Translations under genes and position numbers: made by a program
Assembly (NCBI GenBank): GCA_910577565.1
Contig: CAJTNJ010000007.1
Span: forward strand, 24,373-88,372
Direction of reading: 5' to 3'
Length of the DNA stretch: 64,000 bases
Origin: an uncultured Oscillospiraceae bacterium
GTDB lineage: Bacteria; Bacillota; Clostridia; Oscillospirales; Ruminococcaceae
Shown here: positions 56,137 to 64,000 of the stretch, piece after piece
Layout of the letters: each line of letters opens with the position of its first letter
How positions within the stretch are numbered: position 1 is the first letter of the stretch
Notes under the pieces: generated by a model
What the model saw: only the letters and a program-made list of their open reading frames with translations
Database searches by the model: none
What the model was told of the DNA's origin: nothing

Positions 56137-56343
56137 TCATGCCATATTGTATTATTGTACTAGTTTTGGAACATTGCAAATATAGTCTAATAAATTTCTC
56201 ATAAATTATATTAATCAAAAAGTAGGTGTTCTTTTAAATATAGAGAATGCAAAGCAATCAATAATTAGATACAATAAATATTACAATATTATAAAAAACA
56301 TAGTTATTGGATTTATCAATACCCAATTATGACATAATATATA

Positions 56344-56399
56344 AATATTTGATAGTATACTAATATAAAAAGGTATACTATGGTATATTATCAAATATT
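56344..56399. repeat. Inverted repeat with internal direct repeats
   Basis: AATATTTGATA (56344-56354) and TATCAAATATT (56389-56399) flank two direct copies of GTATACTA at 56355 and 56373, 18 bp apart. It lies between the metK promoter and the phage-like module, so it may be an operator, recombination site or origin part. The remaining 56137-56343 is AT-rich and empty. Confidence 0.6.
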
Positions 56400-56449
56400 G
56401 CATACTGATTTGTATGAATATAAATTAATATGCAAAATAATGATAATGC

Positions 56450-56480
56450 AAAAAGACGCAGTGGAATTGCGTCTTTTTTT
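56450..56480 (+). terminator. Strong hairpin with T-run
   Basis: AAAAAGACGCA pairs perfectly with TGCGTCTTTTT around a 7-nt loop, followed by more T. No plus-strand gene lies upstream in the window; it may insulate or attenuate the phage-like operon starting at 56553. Confidence 0.8.
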
Positions 56481-56552
56481 GTTTGCAAATATTCGCGCAC
56501 CACCTCTCTTTTTTCGTAAATAGACCAAAAGCGAAGAAAGAGAGAAAGATTA

Positions 56553-56963
56553 ATGGAAAAGAAATATTACATAAAAATCAATGATATGAAGGTAGAAGTA
56601 TCAGAAGAAATTTTTACAGAATATATGCGTGCACAATGGAGAGAGGAAAACCAAGATAGGCGAAGTAAAAAAAGAAATTGTTCATTAGAAGCTATGAATG
56701 AGCAAGGAAAAGAAATAGCCAGCGTTTCCTTTACTGAAGATAAAATAAACGATATTTTTCTTTATAAAGAATTACAAAATGCCTTGTTGCAACTAAATAA
56801 GCGAGAACAAACAATAATTGGTTATAAATTTTATGCTAATTATACCGAAAGAGAGATAGCTACAAAATTAAACATATCTCATCAAGCAGTAAATAAAAGG
56901 TTGAATACCATTTTAAAAAAATTAAAAGTTTTTTTAAAAAATGGGTTGCCAAAAGACCTATAA
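56553..56963 (+). CDS. Phage-type sigma-70-like (region 4) protein
   Basis: 136 residues; the C-terminal half has a sigma region-4 helix-turn-helix (LNKREQTIIGYKFYANYTER, EIATKLNISHQAVNKRL). No region 2 is visible, so it is a short regulator-like form as found at the start of phage or ICE early operons. GAGAGAAAG precedes the ATG. Probably controls the element's genes. Confidence 0.75.
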   Translation: MEKKYYIKINDMKVEVSEEIFTEYMRAQWREENQDRRSKKRNCSLEAMNEQGKEIASVSFTEDKINDIFLYKELQNALLQLNKREQTIIGYKFYANYTEREIATKLNISHQAVNKRLNTILKKLKVFLKNGLPKDL

Positions 56964-57016
56964 CTTACCGTATATAGTAGAGGGGTAAATTTCAAAAAAG
57001 GAAGGGAGTGATAAAA

Positions 57017-57172
57017 ATGCCAAGAGAGTATATAAAAAGTATTGATAATCTTGATGATATGGAAGACACATTGATTGCAACCAGTCTCATTTTAAAAAAC
57101 TTAGCCAAAAAGATTGAAACATTAAAGGACAAAGAAAGGAATTGCGAATATGAAAGAGCTTATCAAAGGTAA
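57017..57172 (+). CDS. Small hypothetical protein of the phage-like module
   Basis: 51 residues (MPREYIKSIDNLDDMEDTLI...), acidic then helical with a Lys-rich C-terminus. GAAGGGAGTG lies 5-10 nt upstream. It contains the ribosome binding site of the following helicase and overlaps it by 23 bp. Function unknown. Confidence 0.6.
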   Translation: MPREYIKSIDNLDDMEDTLIATSLILKNLAKKIETLKDKERNCEYERAYQR

Positions 57173-58606
57173 ATTATACGAACATCAAATAAAAGCTGTA
57201 AATTTTGCACTTGATTTATTTTCAGCTAAAAAAGGGGGTGATGACGTTCATTTTCATAGTAAGGGTGTAGCTCTACTAATGGAAATGGGTTAAAAAGGCA
57301 CAGGCAAAACACTAACATCCATAGTTATTACTGGTAGTTTATATAGTCGAGATAAAATAGATAAAGTTTTAATTGCTGCTCCTCTGTCTATTTTAGAAGT
57401 ATGGCAAGGTGAATTTTATAAGTTTGCAAACTTTACATACGACTTACAAATTCTAAAAGGCAGTAAAGCGAAAAAAGAAAAGCAATTAAAGACTTTAAAC
57501 AAACAGTGTTTGCAAATAGCAATAATTAATTACGAAAGTGTGTGGAGACTTGAAAAGGAAATAAAGCTATGGAACCCCTCATTCATCATATCAGATGAAG
57601 GCCATAAAATAAAAGTGCACCAAACAGCAGTCTCTAAATCAATGCACAGGTTAGGCAGCTTATCTCGATACAACCTATTGCTTACGGGAACAGCTATTAC
57701 CAATAAAGAAATTGATATATTTTCAGAATATAAATTTCTAAACCCCTCTATTTTTGGAAATAGCTTTTATGCCTTCAAAAACCATTACTTTTGTATGTCA
57801 GGTTATGGCAATTACATACCAGTATTTAAAAGAGAATTGGAATATGAGTTTAAACAAAAAATAGCAAGTATTGCCTACAGAGTGGCAAAAGAAGAATGTT
57901 TAGACTTACCTGATACGGTAGAGATAACAAGATACATAGAGTTAGAGGATAGCGCAAAGAAAGCATACGCAAGTCTTGCAAAAAAGAGTTATGCAGAACT
58001 TAAAAATGGTGAAATTACAGCGACAAATATACTAACTAAGTTATTAAGACTTTCTCAACTAACTGGTGGATTTTTAACTGATGATGAGACACACAAAACA
58101 GAATGTGTAAGCAATGCTAAGTTAACTGTTTTACAGGAAATGATAGAGCAGACTATAGAGGAAAACACAAAGCTAGTCATCATAGCAAGGTTTAAATCTG
58201 AAATAAAAATGATATGCAAGTTAATTGAAAGTAAAAAAGCAAAATACTCAATCATTACAGGAGACACAAAAATAGACAAGAGCAAGTAAACGTTTTTCAA
58301 AATGAAAAAGATTGCCACTTCTTTATAGGACATATAAAAACAGCTGCATTAGGTATTACACTTACATCTGCCAATAAAATGGTGTTCTATTCACTTGACT
58401 ACAGCATGTCTAACTTTAATCAAGCAAAGGCAAGAATTCATAGAGTAGGACAAAACAAAAAATGTACCTACTACTATCTATTAGCAAAAGGGACAATTGA
58501 CGAGAAGGTGTATAGGACACTTAAACATAAAGTAAATCTGGCAGATAGAATGTTAAGTCTTGCAAAAGAAGGGCAAAACCCATTTATAGAGAAAGGAGAG
58601 GAATGA
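57150..58606 (+). pseudogene. Phage-type SNF2-family helicase, disrupted
   Basis: Starts MKELIKGKLYEHQIKAVNFA with AAGGAATTG upstream. A TAA at 57291 interrupts the Walker A region (MEMG-stop-KGTGKT). Helicase motifs follow: APLSILEVW, ISDEGHKIK (DEGH), LLLTGTAITN, then after a frameshift near 58286 the C-terminal GITLTSANKMVFYS and QAKARIHRVGQ. Either lesion alone would prevent a full product, unless one is a sequencing error. In intact elements this gene lies before the polymerase. Confidence 0.85.
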
Positions 58607-58609
58607 AAA

Positions 58610-59020
58610 ATGAACGAAATGTTATATTTAGCGGACAAGCTAAAAGAGTTAAAAGACAAAAAGCAAAATTTAGAAGCAAAAACAAAAGAGATAAATCAAA
58701 AAATAGAAGAGGTAAACAAAAAGCTATTAGACATTATGGAAGAACAAGAGATAGACAATTTTACAAAAGACGGAACTATGTTTTGTATAACGCAAAAGAT
58801 TAGGAGCTATTGCAAACCTGATAGAAAGCTTGAATTATATAAAGCATTAAAGGAAAAAGGATATGGTTCATTAATATATGAAACAGTAAACGCTAATTCT
58901 TTATCTTCGTTCGTAAAAGAACAAATAGAAGAAAATGATGATAAATTACCTTCATGGCTTGAAGAACTTGTTAATGTGTACGAGCAACCAAGAGTAAATG
59001 TAAGAAACAACAAAAGATAG
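58610..59020 (+). CDS. Hypothetical coiled-coil phage protein
   Basis: 136 residues; residues 5-45 form a strongly charged coiled coil rich in K and E (LKELKDKKQNLEAKTKEINQ), followed by a small mixed domain with C-x-I-T and a YGSLIYETVN segment. GGAGAGG lies 8 nt upstream. Such proteins accompany phage polymerase genes; the function is unknown. Confidence 0.7.
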   Translation: MNEMLYLADKLKELKDKKQNLEAKTKEINQKIEEVNKKLLDIMEEQEIDNFTKDGTMFCITQKIRSYCKPDRKLELYKALKEKGYGSLIYETVNANSLSSFVKEQIEENDDKLPSWLEELVNVYEQPRVNVRNNKR

Positions 59021-59032
59021 GAGAAATAAAAA

Positions 59033-59722
59033 ATGAATGAATTACAAAAACAAAATATGGGATATTTAAATCTAAATGATATGGCAAACAATCTAGCTGC
59101 ATTAGACGAGTTAGAAGGTTTAGAGTTAGGTTTTGAAAAAATCAAAATACCAAGTGGCGGAAATGTTATGTTTGAGCTACCCAGTGAAAATGATAGTGAA
59201 ATGATAAAAGAGTTTAGCGGCGTCATTTTACACCATCATCCTCTTTTCTCATACTACAAAGATAAATTTACAGGAGGAAATAATCCGCCAGACTGTGGAA
59301 GCATGGACGGATTAAATGGTATAGGAAATCCAGGAGGAAATTGTAAATCATGCTCTAACAATCAATATGGAAGTGGTGAGAATCAAGCAAAGGCATGCAA
59401 AAACAAGCGACGCATTTATATACTAAGAGAAAATGAATTATTGCCCGTTATGTTAACATTGCCAACAGGTTCAATCAAAGAATTTAGCAAATATGTAAGA
59501 CGTTTGCTTATCAAGGGAAATAAAACAAACACAATAGTTACTAAGTTTAGTTTAAAGAAGGCAACAAATCAAAGTGGAATATCATTTTCACAAGCAGTTT
59601 TTCAATATGAACGGAGCTTAAGTGATAACGAAATAAAAGTAATCACTCCTTTTATTGAACAGGTAAAGAAACATTGTGAAAAGCAAAAACTTAATATGCG
59701 AGGTATAGACAATGAAATATAA
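59033..59722 (+). CDS. Cys-rich phage replication-module protein
   Basis: 229 residues. A cysteine cluster at ~85-125 (DCGSMDG, GNPGGNCKSCSNNQYGSG, ACKNKRR) looks like a metal-binding loop, and the fold-like flanks resemble hypothetical phage proteins next to DNA polymerases. It could be a DNA-binding accessory protein, but I cannot assign it. Overlaps the polymerase gene by 11 bp. Confidence 0.65.
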   Translation: MNELQKQNMGYLNLNDMANNLAALDELEGLELGFEKIKIPSGGNVMFELPSENDSEMIKEFSGVILHHHPLFSYYKDKFTGGNNPPDCGSMDGLNGIGNPGGNCKSCSNNQYGSGENQAKACKNKRRIYILRENELLPVMLTLPTGSIKEFSKYVRRLLIKGNKTNTIVTKFSLKKATNQSGISFSQAVFQYERSLSDNEIKVITPFIEQVKKHCEKQKLNMRGIDNEI

Positions 59723-61622
59723 AACAATAAAAACCTTAGGTGAAGTTAAGGAATATTTAGTAGGACAAGCAGTTGTTGCTTTTGATTTTGAAACAGCACC
59801 TAAAGATGAATTTAGGGATGAGGACAAAGCAGCGCTTGATCCGCACAAAGCGAAGATTGTAGGAATTAGTTTTTGTGTTTGTGAAGGTACGGGGATATAC
59901 ATCCCCTTATCTCACTTCATAAATAACATACTATTTAAAAAACAACTTTTAGATTGGCTAAAAGACAATATATTTTTGAATGATAAAGTAATCAAAGTAG
60001 CACATAATCTAACGTTTGAAGCTATGTTTTTATATTCCTTAGGTATATTAATACAACCACCATATTATGACACCATAGCGGCGGCACAAATGACATTAAA
60101 GAACAGCACAGAGTTTAGAACATTAAACGATAGTGGTCTTAAAAAACTTGTGCCTGAATTATTAAATAAAGAGTTGCCTACATTTAAAGAGGTAACACAA
60201 GGTAAATATTTTGATGAGCTTAATCCAAAGGACAATAAAACAATAAAATATGCTTGCAGTGACAGCGACTACACTTTGCGGTTATATTACTTATTCAATG
60301 AGTGGTTTGATAAACTCTTGCCTAAACATAGATATATTGTTGAAGAGATTGAAAGCAAAACAGCAGTGTATATAGCGTTAATGAAATATAACGGTGTATT
60401 GGTAGATAAAAAATTGATGGAAGAGAAACAACAACAAGCAGAAGAAAAAATAATTCAGATAAAGGACAAGATTAATAAAATAACAGGTGGCATTCCAATG
60501 GGAGAAAATGCAAATACAAGAGTATTCAAAGAATATTTATTTAAACAACTCCACTTACCTGTTCTAAAGATGACGGAAAAAGGCAGTGAGGCACTGGATG
60601 ATGAAGTATTAATTTTGTTTAGAGGATATTGTGAGAAACACTATCCAGCTTTAACAGGGTTATTTCATTTGATTTTAGAGTTTAGGAAATGGAGCAAAAT
60701 AAAATCAACTTTCATAGATGGATATTTAAAATATATTAATACCAAAACAGGTAGGATACATTGTGATTTTTATCCTTTAACAACTCAAACAGGGCGATTT
60801 GTATCTAAAAATCCTAATCTACAACAGTGTCCTAGAAAAGGAAGTGACCCTATTGGTGTAAGAAATTTTATCAAAGCTTCTAATGGTAATGTATTGTTAT
60901 CGTTAGACTTTAGCCAGATAGAATTAAGAGTTGGAGCGTTTTATTGCAAAGACGAAAAGATGGTTAATACCTATAAACAAGGTGGAGATATACACGCGCA
61001 GACAACAGCTATTATATATCATATTTCCATAGAAGAAGCCATGGATAAAACAAATCCAAAATATAAAGAGAGAAGAGCAATAGCAAAAAACTGCAATTTT
61101 GGAACTTTTTATGGGCTTTACCCTAAAGGATTAAAGAAGACATTAAATATTAAAGCTGGATTAGATACCAATTTAAATGAATGTGAAATGATAATTAAAA
61201 ATCTTAAATCGGGTTATAGCAGACTTACCAAGTGGCAGGAAAGTGCGATAAACGAAGCAAGGCAAAAGAAATATACAGAAACATTTTTAGGCAGACGAAG
61301 ATACCTACCATACATAAACAGCGATGACTTTAAGAGAAGAGGTTTTGCCGAGAGATGTGCATTAAACACACCAATACAAGGAACAGCAGCGGATATTTTA
61401 AAGTTGGCTATCAACAGGATACTAAATGGATTAAATAACAAAGATTATATAAAACCGCTTTTAATTATTCATGATGAGCTTGTTTTTGAAGTGCCAAAGG
61501 AAAAGAAAAGTGAAGCAATAACCTTTATAAAATCATGCATGGAAAAACAACCGTTTAATGAGTTTAATATTCCTCTAATAGCAGAAGTCTCACAAGGCGA
61601 TAATTTTGGAAATTTAAATTAA
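59712..61622 (+). CDS. Phage-type family A DNA polymerase with 3'-5' exonuclease domain
   Basis: 636 residues. An N-terminal DEDD exonuclease domain (VVAFDFETAPKDEF with the D-E pair, KVAHNLTFE) precedes a Pol I-type polymerase: motif A DFSQIELRVGAF, motif B KNCNFGTFYGLYPKG, motif C IHDELVFEVP. There is no 5'-3' nuclease domain, as in phage polymerases. Replicates the mobile element DNA. Coupled to the preceding gene. Confidence 0.95.
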   Translation: MKYKTIKTLGEVKEYLVGQAVVAFDFETAPKDEFRDEDKAALDPHKAKIVGISFCVCEGTGIYIPLSHFINNILFKKQLLDWLKDNIFLNDKVIKVAHNLTFEAMFLYSLGILIQPPYYDTIAAAQMTLKNSTEFRTLNDSGLKKLVPELLNKELPTFKEVTQGKYFDELNPKDNKTIKYACSDSDYTLRLYYLFNEWFDKLLPKHRYIVEEIESKTAVYIALMKYNGVLVDKKLMEEKQQQAEEKIIQIKDKINKITGGIPMGENANTRVFKEYLFKQLHLPVLKMTEKGSEALDDEVLILFRGYCEKHYPALTGLFHLILEFRKWSKIKSTFIDGYLKYINTKTGRIHCDFYPLTTQTGRFVSKNPNLQQCPRKGSDPIGVRNFIKASNGNVLLSLDFSQIELRVGAFYCKDEKMVNTYKQGGDIHAQTTAIIYHISIEEAMDKTNPKYKERRAIAKNCNFGTFYGLYPKGLKKTLNIKAGLDTNLNECEMIIKNLKSGYSRLTKWQESAINEARQKKYTETFLGRRRYLPYINSDDFKRRGFAERCALNTPIQGTAADILKLAINRILNGLNNKDYIKPLLIIHDELVFEVPKEKKSEAITFIKSCMEKQPFNEFNIPLIAEVSQGDNFGNLN

Positions 61623-61637
61623 AAAGGAGTAAAAACA

Positions 61638-63866
61638 ATGGAATTGAAAAATATAGATATATCCTTAAAAGAGTTTCTTAATTGCTTTTTTAAAGATAAT
61701 GAAAAAATATGTTTTAGGGTTTTAAGTGACAAAAAAGATAAAAATTTTAACAGTATAAAACTATCATCAAGATTAAAAGATATAGACGAAACAGAAAAGA
61801 TTTTAAGAAGGCACAATTTAAAAGACAGAGGTATATTTTTTGTGGTCAATTATGGAGGACATTTTGATAGAGATATAGAGAGAATAAATGCACAGTTCTT
61901 TGAATGTGACAACATAAGTTTAGAAGAACAGTATGAAAAAATTATGGCATTTCCGTTAGAGCCTTCAATAATCATCAAGACAAGAAAATCGTTACATACA
62001 TATTTTTTAATTGAAAATGGAAATGTTAAAGATTTCAGAAAAATACAGCGAAGATTGATTGAATATTTTGATGGAGACAAAGCTTGTGTGAATGAAAGCA
62101 GACTGTTAAGGTTGCCGGGGTTTAACCATTGCAAACAAAAGGCTATAAAAGTTAAGTGCATCAAGTTTAATCCAGAGATAAGATATACACAAGATGAACT
62201 TTTGAGTATTTTAAAGACAAATAGTGATAAGGATATAATACCATCAATAGAACGAAAACAAGCAGGCATTGATTATGTTTTAAATCATTGTGAGTTTATG
62301 AAACACTGTAAAGAAAATGCCAAAACACTTTCAGAACATGATTGGTATGCAATGATAACCAACTTAGCGGTGTTTGATGATGCAAAGCAAGTTATACATA
62401 AATTTTCAAAGGATTATCCTTGCTATGATTTTGACGAGACAGAACAAAAAATAAGGCACTTTATGCAGTCTAAAACCAAACCAATAACATGTAAAACAAT
62501 CGCAGAAAAGGGTTTTGTATGTCCTAAACTAAATGATTGTGATGTAAAATCGCCAGCTGGTTTATGCTATAAAGAACATAATACATTGCCTAAGTGGTAT
62601 GAAAAAACCAAAACAGGTGTTAAATTCATACCTGGAATTTTAGCAGATTATCTAACTGAAAATATACACGCATATTACACAGCAGGAAACTTTTATCTTT
62701 ACAAAAACGGAGTATACAAATTGATGGAAGATATAGAGGCTTGTTCTATAATTAAAGGCTATATGCTTCCTAATAAAAGAACCATGATTAGTATCAATGA
62801 CACATTGGGACAATGGAAAATAGGAGCGCATATTGACAATATAGAAGCAAACAAAAATCCATATGTACTTAATGTGATAAACGGTTTATACAATGTTAGA
62901 AAAGATGAGTTAAAAAAACATTCACCAAACTATTTTTGTATAGTTCAGTTAAATGTAAGATATGATAAAAAAGCAAAGTGTAATTTATTCTTAGAATTTT
63001 TGAATGATATTTTAGAAGAAGATGAAATAACCTTAATACAAGAAATATTTGGATATTTGCTAGTGCCCATAAACAAAGCGCAGAAATCATTTATTTTTGT
63101 AGGAGCACCGAGTGCGGGTAAATCCACACTGTTATCAGTAGTGCAGGACATTCTTCTAGGAAGCGAAAATGTGAGTAACATACCATGGCAAAGCTTAAAT
63201 GATAGGTTTAAAACAGCAGAACTTTATGGAAAACTTGCTAACATATTTGCAGATTTACCATCCAAGAATATAGAGGACAATGGAACATTTAAAGCATTAA
63301 CAGGAGAAGATTATTTGATGGTTGAAAGGAAAAACAAAAATCCATTTTCTTTTAAACCATATACAAGATTATTGTTCTCTTGTAATGAAATTCCACGCAA
63401 TTATGGAGACAGAAGCGAAGGATTTTATAGGAGATTAGTGATTATTCGGTTTGACAAAACGATACCAATCCAAAAACGAGACCTCAATTTAAAAGATAAG
63501 TTAAGAGAAGAAAAAAACGGCATATTTTTATGGGCACTAGAGGGATTAAAGAGATTGATCAAGAACCAATACAGGTTTTCCGAAAGCGTTAAGACAAAAG
63601 CAGAATTGGAAGCATACAGGGTAGAAGGCAATAATGTGTTAATGTTTTTGAATGAGTGTTGTGAAGTGGATCCAAATTATAAATGTTTTAGAAGTGAATT
63701 ATTTGATAGATACAAGACATTTTGTAAAGATAATGGATATAAAGCATTTTCACAAATGAAATTTAATAAAGATATTGAACTAAACGTAAAAGAAGTGAAA
63801 AGAAGTAAAGATAATATTGCTAAAAAGAATATATGGAGAGGATTAAGATATGCAGAATATACTTAA
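61638..63866 (+). CDS. Phage/plasmid primase-helicase (D5/P4 type)
   Basis: 742 residues. The N-terminal half carries an archaeo-eukaryotic-like primase region (SRLLRLPGFNHCK); the middle has a Cys-containing PriCT-like part; the C-terminal half is a superfamily 3 helicase with Walker A GAPSAGKST at ~488-496, acidic Walker B region (IFADLPS) and SCNEIPRNYGDRSEGFYRR (sensor/arginine finger region). AAGGAG precedes the ATG. Works with the polymerase in element replication. Confidence 0.9.
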   Translation: MELKNIDISLKEFLNCFFKDNEKICFRVLSDKKDKNFNSIKLSSRLKDIDETEKILRRHNLKDRGIFFVVNYGGHFDRDIERINAQFFECDNISLEEQYEKIMAFPLEPSIIIKTRKSLHTYFLIENGNVKDFRKIQRRLIEYFDGDKACVNESRLLRLPGFNHCKQKAIKVKCIKFNPEIRYTQDELLSILKTNSDKDIIPSIERKQAGIDYVLNHCEFMKHCKENAKTLSEHDWYAMITNLAVFDDAKQVIHKFSKDYPCYDFDETEQKIRHFMQSKTKPITCKTIAEKGFVCPKLNDCDVKSPAGLCYKEHNTLPKWYEKTKTGVKFIPGILADYLTENIHAYYTAGNFYLYKNGVYKLMEDIEACSIIKGYMLPNKRTMISINDTLGQWKIGAHIDNIEANKNPYVLNVINGLYNVRKDELKKHSPNYFCIVQLNVRYDKKAKCNLFLEFLNDILEEDEITLIQEIFGYLLVPINKAQKSFIFVGAPSAGKSTLLSVVQDILLGSENVSNIPWQSLNDRFKTAELYGKLANIFADLPSKNIEDNGTFKALTGEDYLMVERKNKNPFSFKPYTRLLFSCNEIPRNYGDRSEGFYRRLVIIRFDKTIPIQKRDLNLKDKLREEKNGIFLWALEGLKRLIKNQYRFSESVKTKAELEAYRVEGNNVLMFLNECCEVDPNYKCFRSELFDRYKTFCKDNGYKAFSQMKFNKDIELNVKEVKRSKDNIAKKNIWRGLRYAEYT

Positions 63867-63870
63867 ATTG

Positions 63871-63911
63871 TTGATGAGTTTGCAAAATAATTGATGAGTT
63901 GTTGATGAGTT
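63871..63911 (+). repeat. Direct repeats TTGATGAGTT
   Basis: Three exact copies at 63871, 63891 and 63902, with a degenerate fourth near 63914, immediately after the primase-helicase gene. Iteron-like spacing suggests an origin or operator, but a short decayed coding repeat is also possible. Confidence 0.55.
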
Positions 63912-64000
63912 CGTTGGTGAGATAAACCACCAATATGCTTAGCTTGGGATGAGATTGACGACTTTTTCTTTCTTACTTTTATATAAATAAGAAAAGAAAA

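Noticed and set aside
55999..56140. SAM riboswitch before metK
   Set aside because: No S-box or SMK-box core, and no terminator/antiterminator pair, could be drawn in the ~110-nt leader.
57291..57293. Programmed readthrough in the SNF2 helicase
   Set aside because: A second lesion (frameshift near 58286) without a slippery sequence makes ordinary inactivation or sequencing error more likely.
1..64000. CRISPR arrays or rRNA genes
   Set aside because: No regularly spaced repeat-spacer pattern and no rRNA sequence were seen.

Overview
The window is a low-GC Gram-positive chromosome segment, most likely from the class Clostridia. The evidence is the S10-spc-alpha ribosomal order with a KOW-domain gene between map and infA, a zinc-type S14, the rimP-nusA-ylxR-ylxQ-infB-rbfA-nrnA-truB-ribF string, UPF0340, and strong AGGAGG-type ribosome binding sites. 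I cannot name a species from sequence alone.

Layout. 1-11.9 kb: the 3' part of the S10 operon (rpsC cut by the window edge) running through spc and alpha to rplQ, closed by a good terminator. 11.9-13.7 kb: decayed IS1-like DNA. 13.7-18.8 kb (minus strand): rsmI-trmN6, typA and a HAD phosphatase, with a fossil ~285-bp triplication across the trmN6/typA junction. 18.9-20.6 kb: broken IS5-type and IS1-type elements. 20.6-24.3 kb: glycolytic pgk-tpiA-gpmI. 24.3-31.6 kb: TM2 protein, comEC, holA, rnmV, an AlgI-like/AlgJ-like pair lacking the usual catalytic motifs, UPF0340. 31.9-40.0 kb: the rimP-nusA-infB operon, with a consensus promoter followed at once by a terminator-like hairpin. 40.4 kb: tRNA-Ala(GGC).

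40.8-56.1 kb is accessory DNA, all genes on the minus strand. In transcription order the main part reads metK - ABC ATPase - two ABC-2 permeases - aldehyde-dehydrogenase-like/nucleotidyltransferase fusion - SAM methyltransferase - short RlmN/Cfr-like radical SAM protein. A second unit follows with its own promoter: an odd tRNA (6-nt anticodon loop) - argS - FabG-like SDR. Beyond a wrecked IS110 element lie luxS and mtnN, which recycle S-adenosylhomocysteine. The strong AT richness, the IS remnants and the gene mix look like an acquired small-molecule or modification cluster. My leading candidate for an undescribed system is this cluster, especially the argS plus non-standard tRNA pair and the ALDH-nucleotidyltransferase fusion.

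56.4-64 kb (plus strand) is the replication module of a prophage or related mobile element: sigma-like factor, broken SNF2 helicase, putative Cys-rich protein, family A DNA polymerase, D5-type primase-helicase, and iteron-like repeats at the window end.
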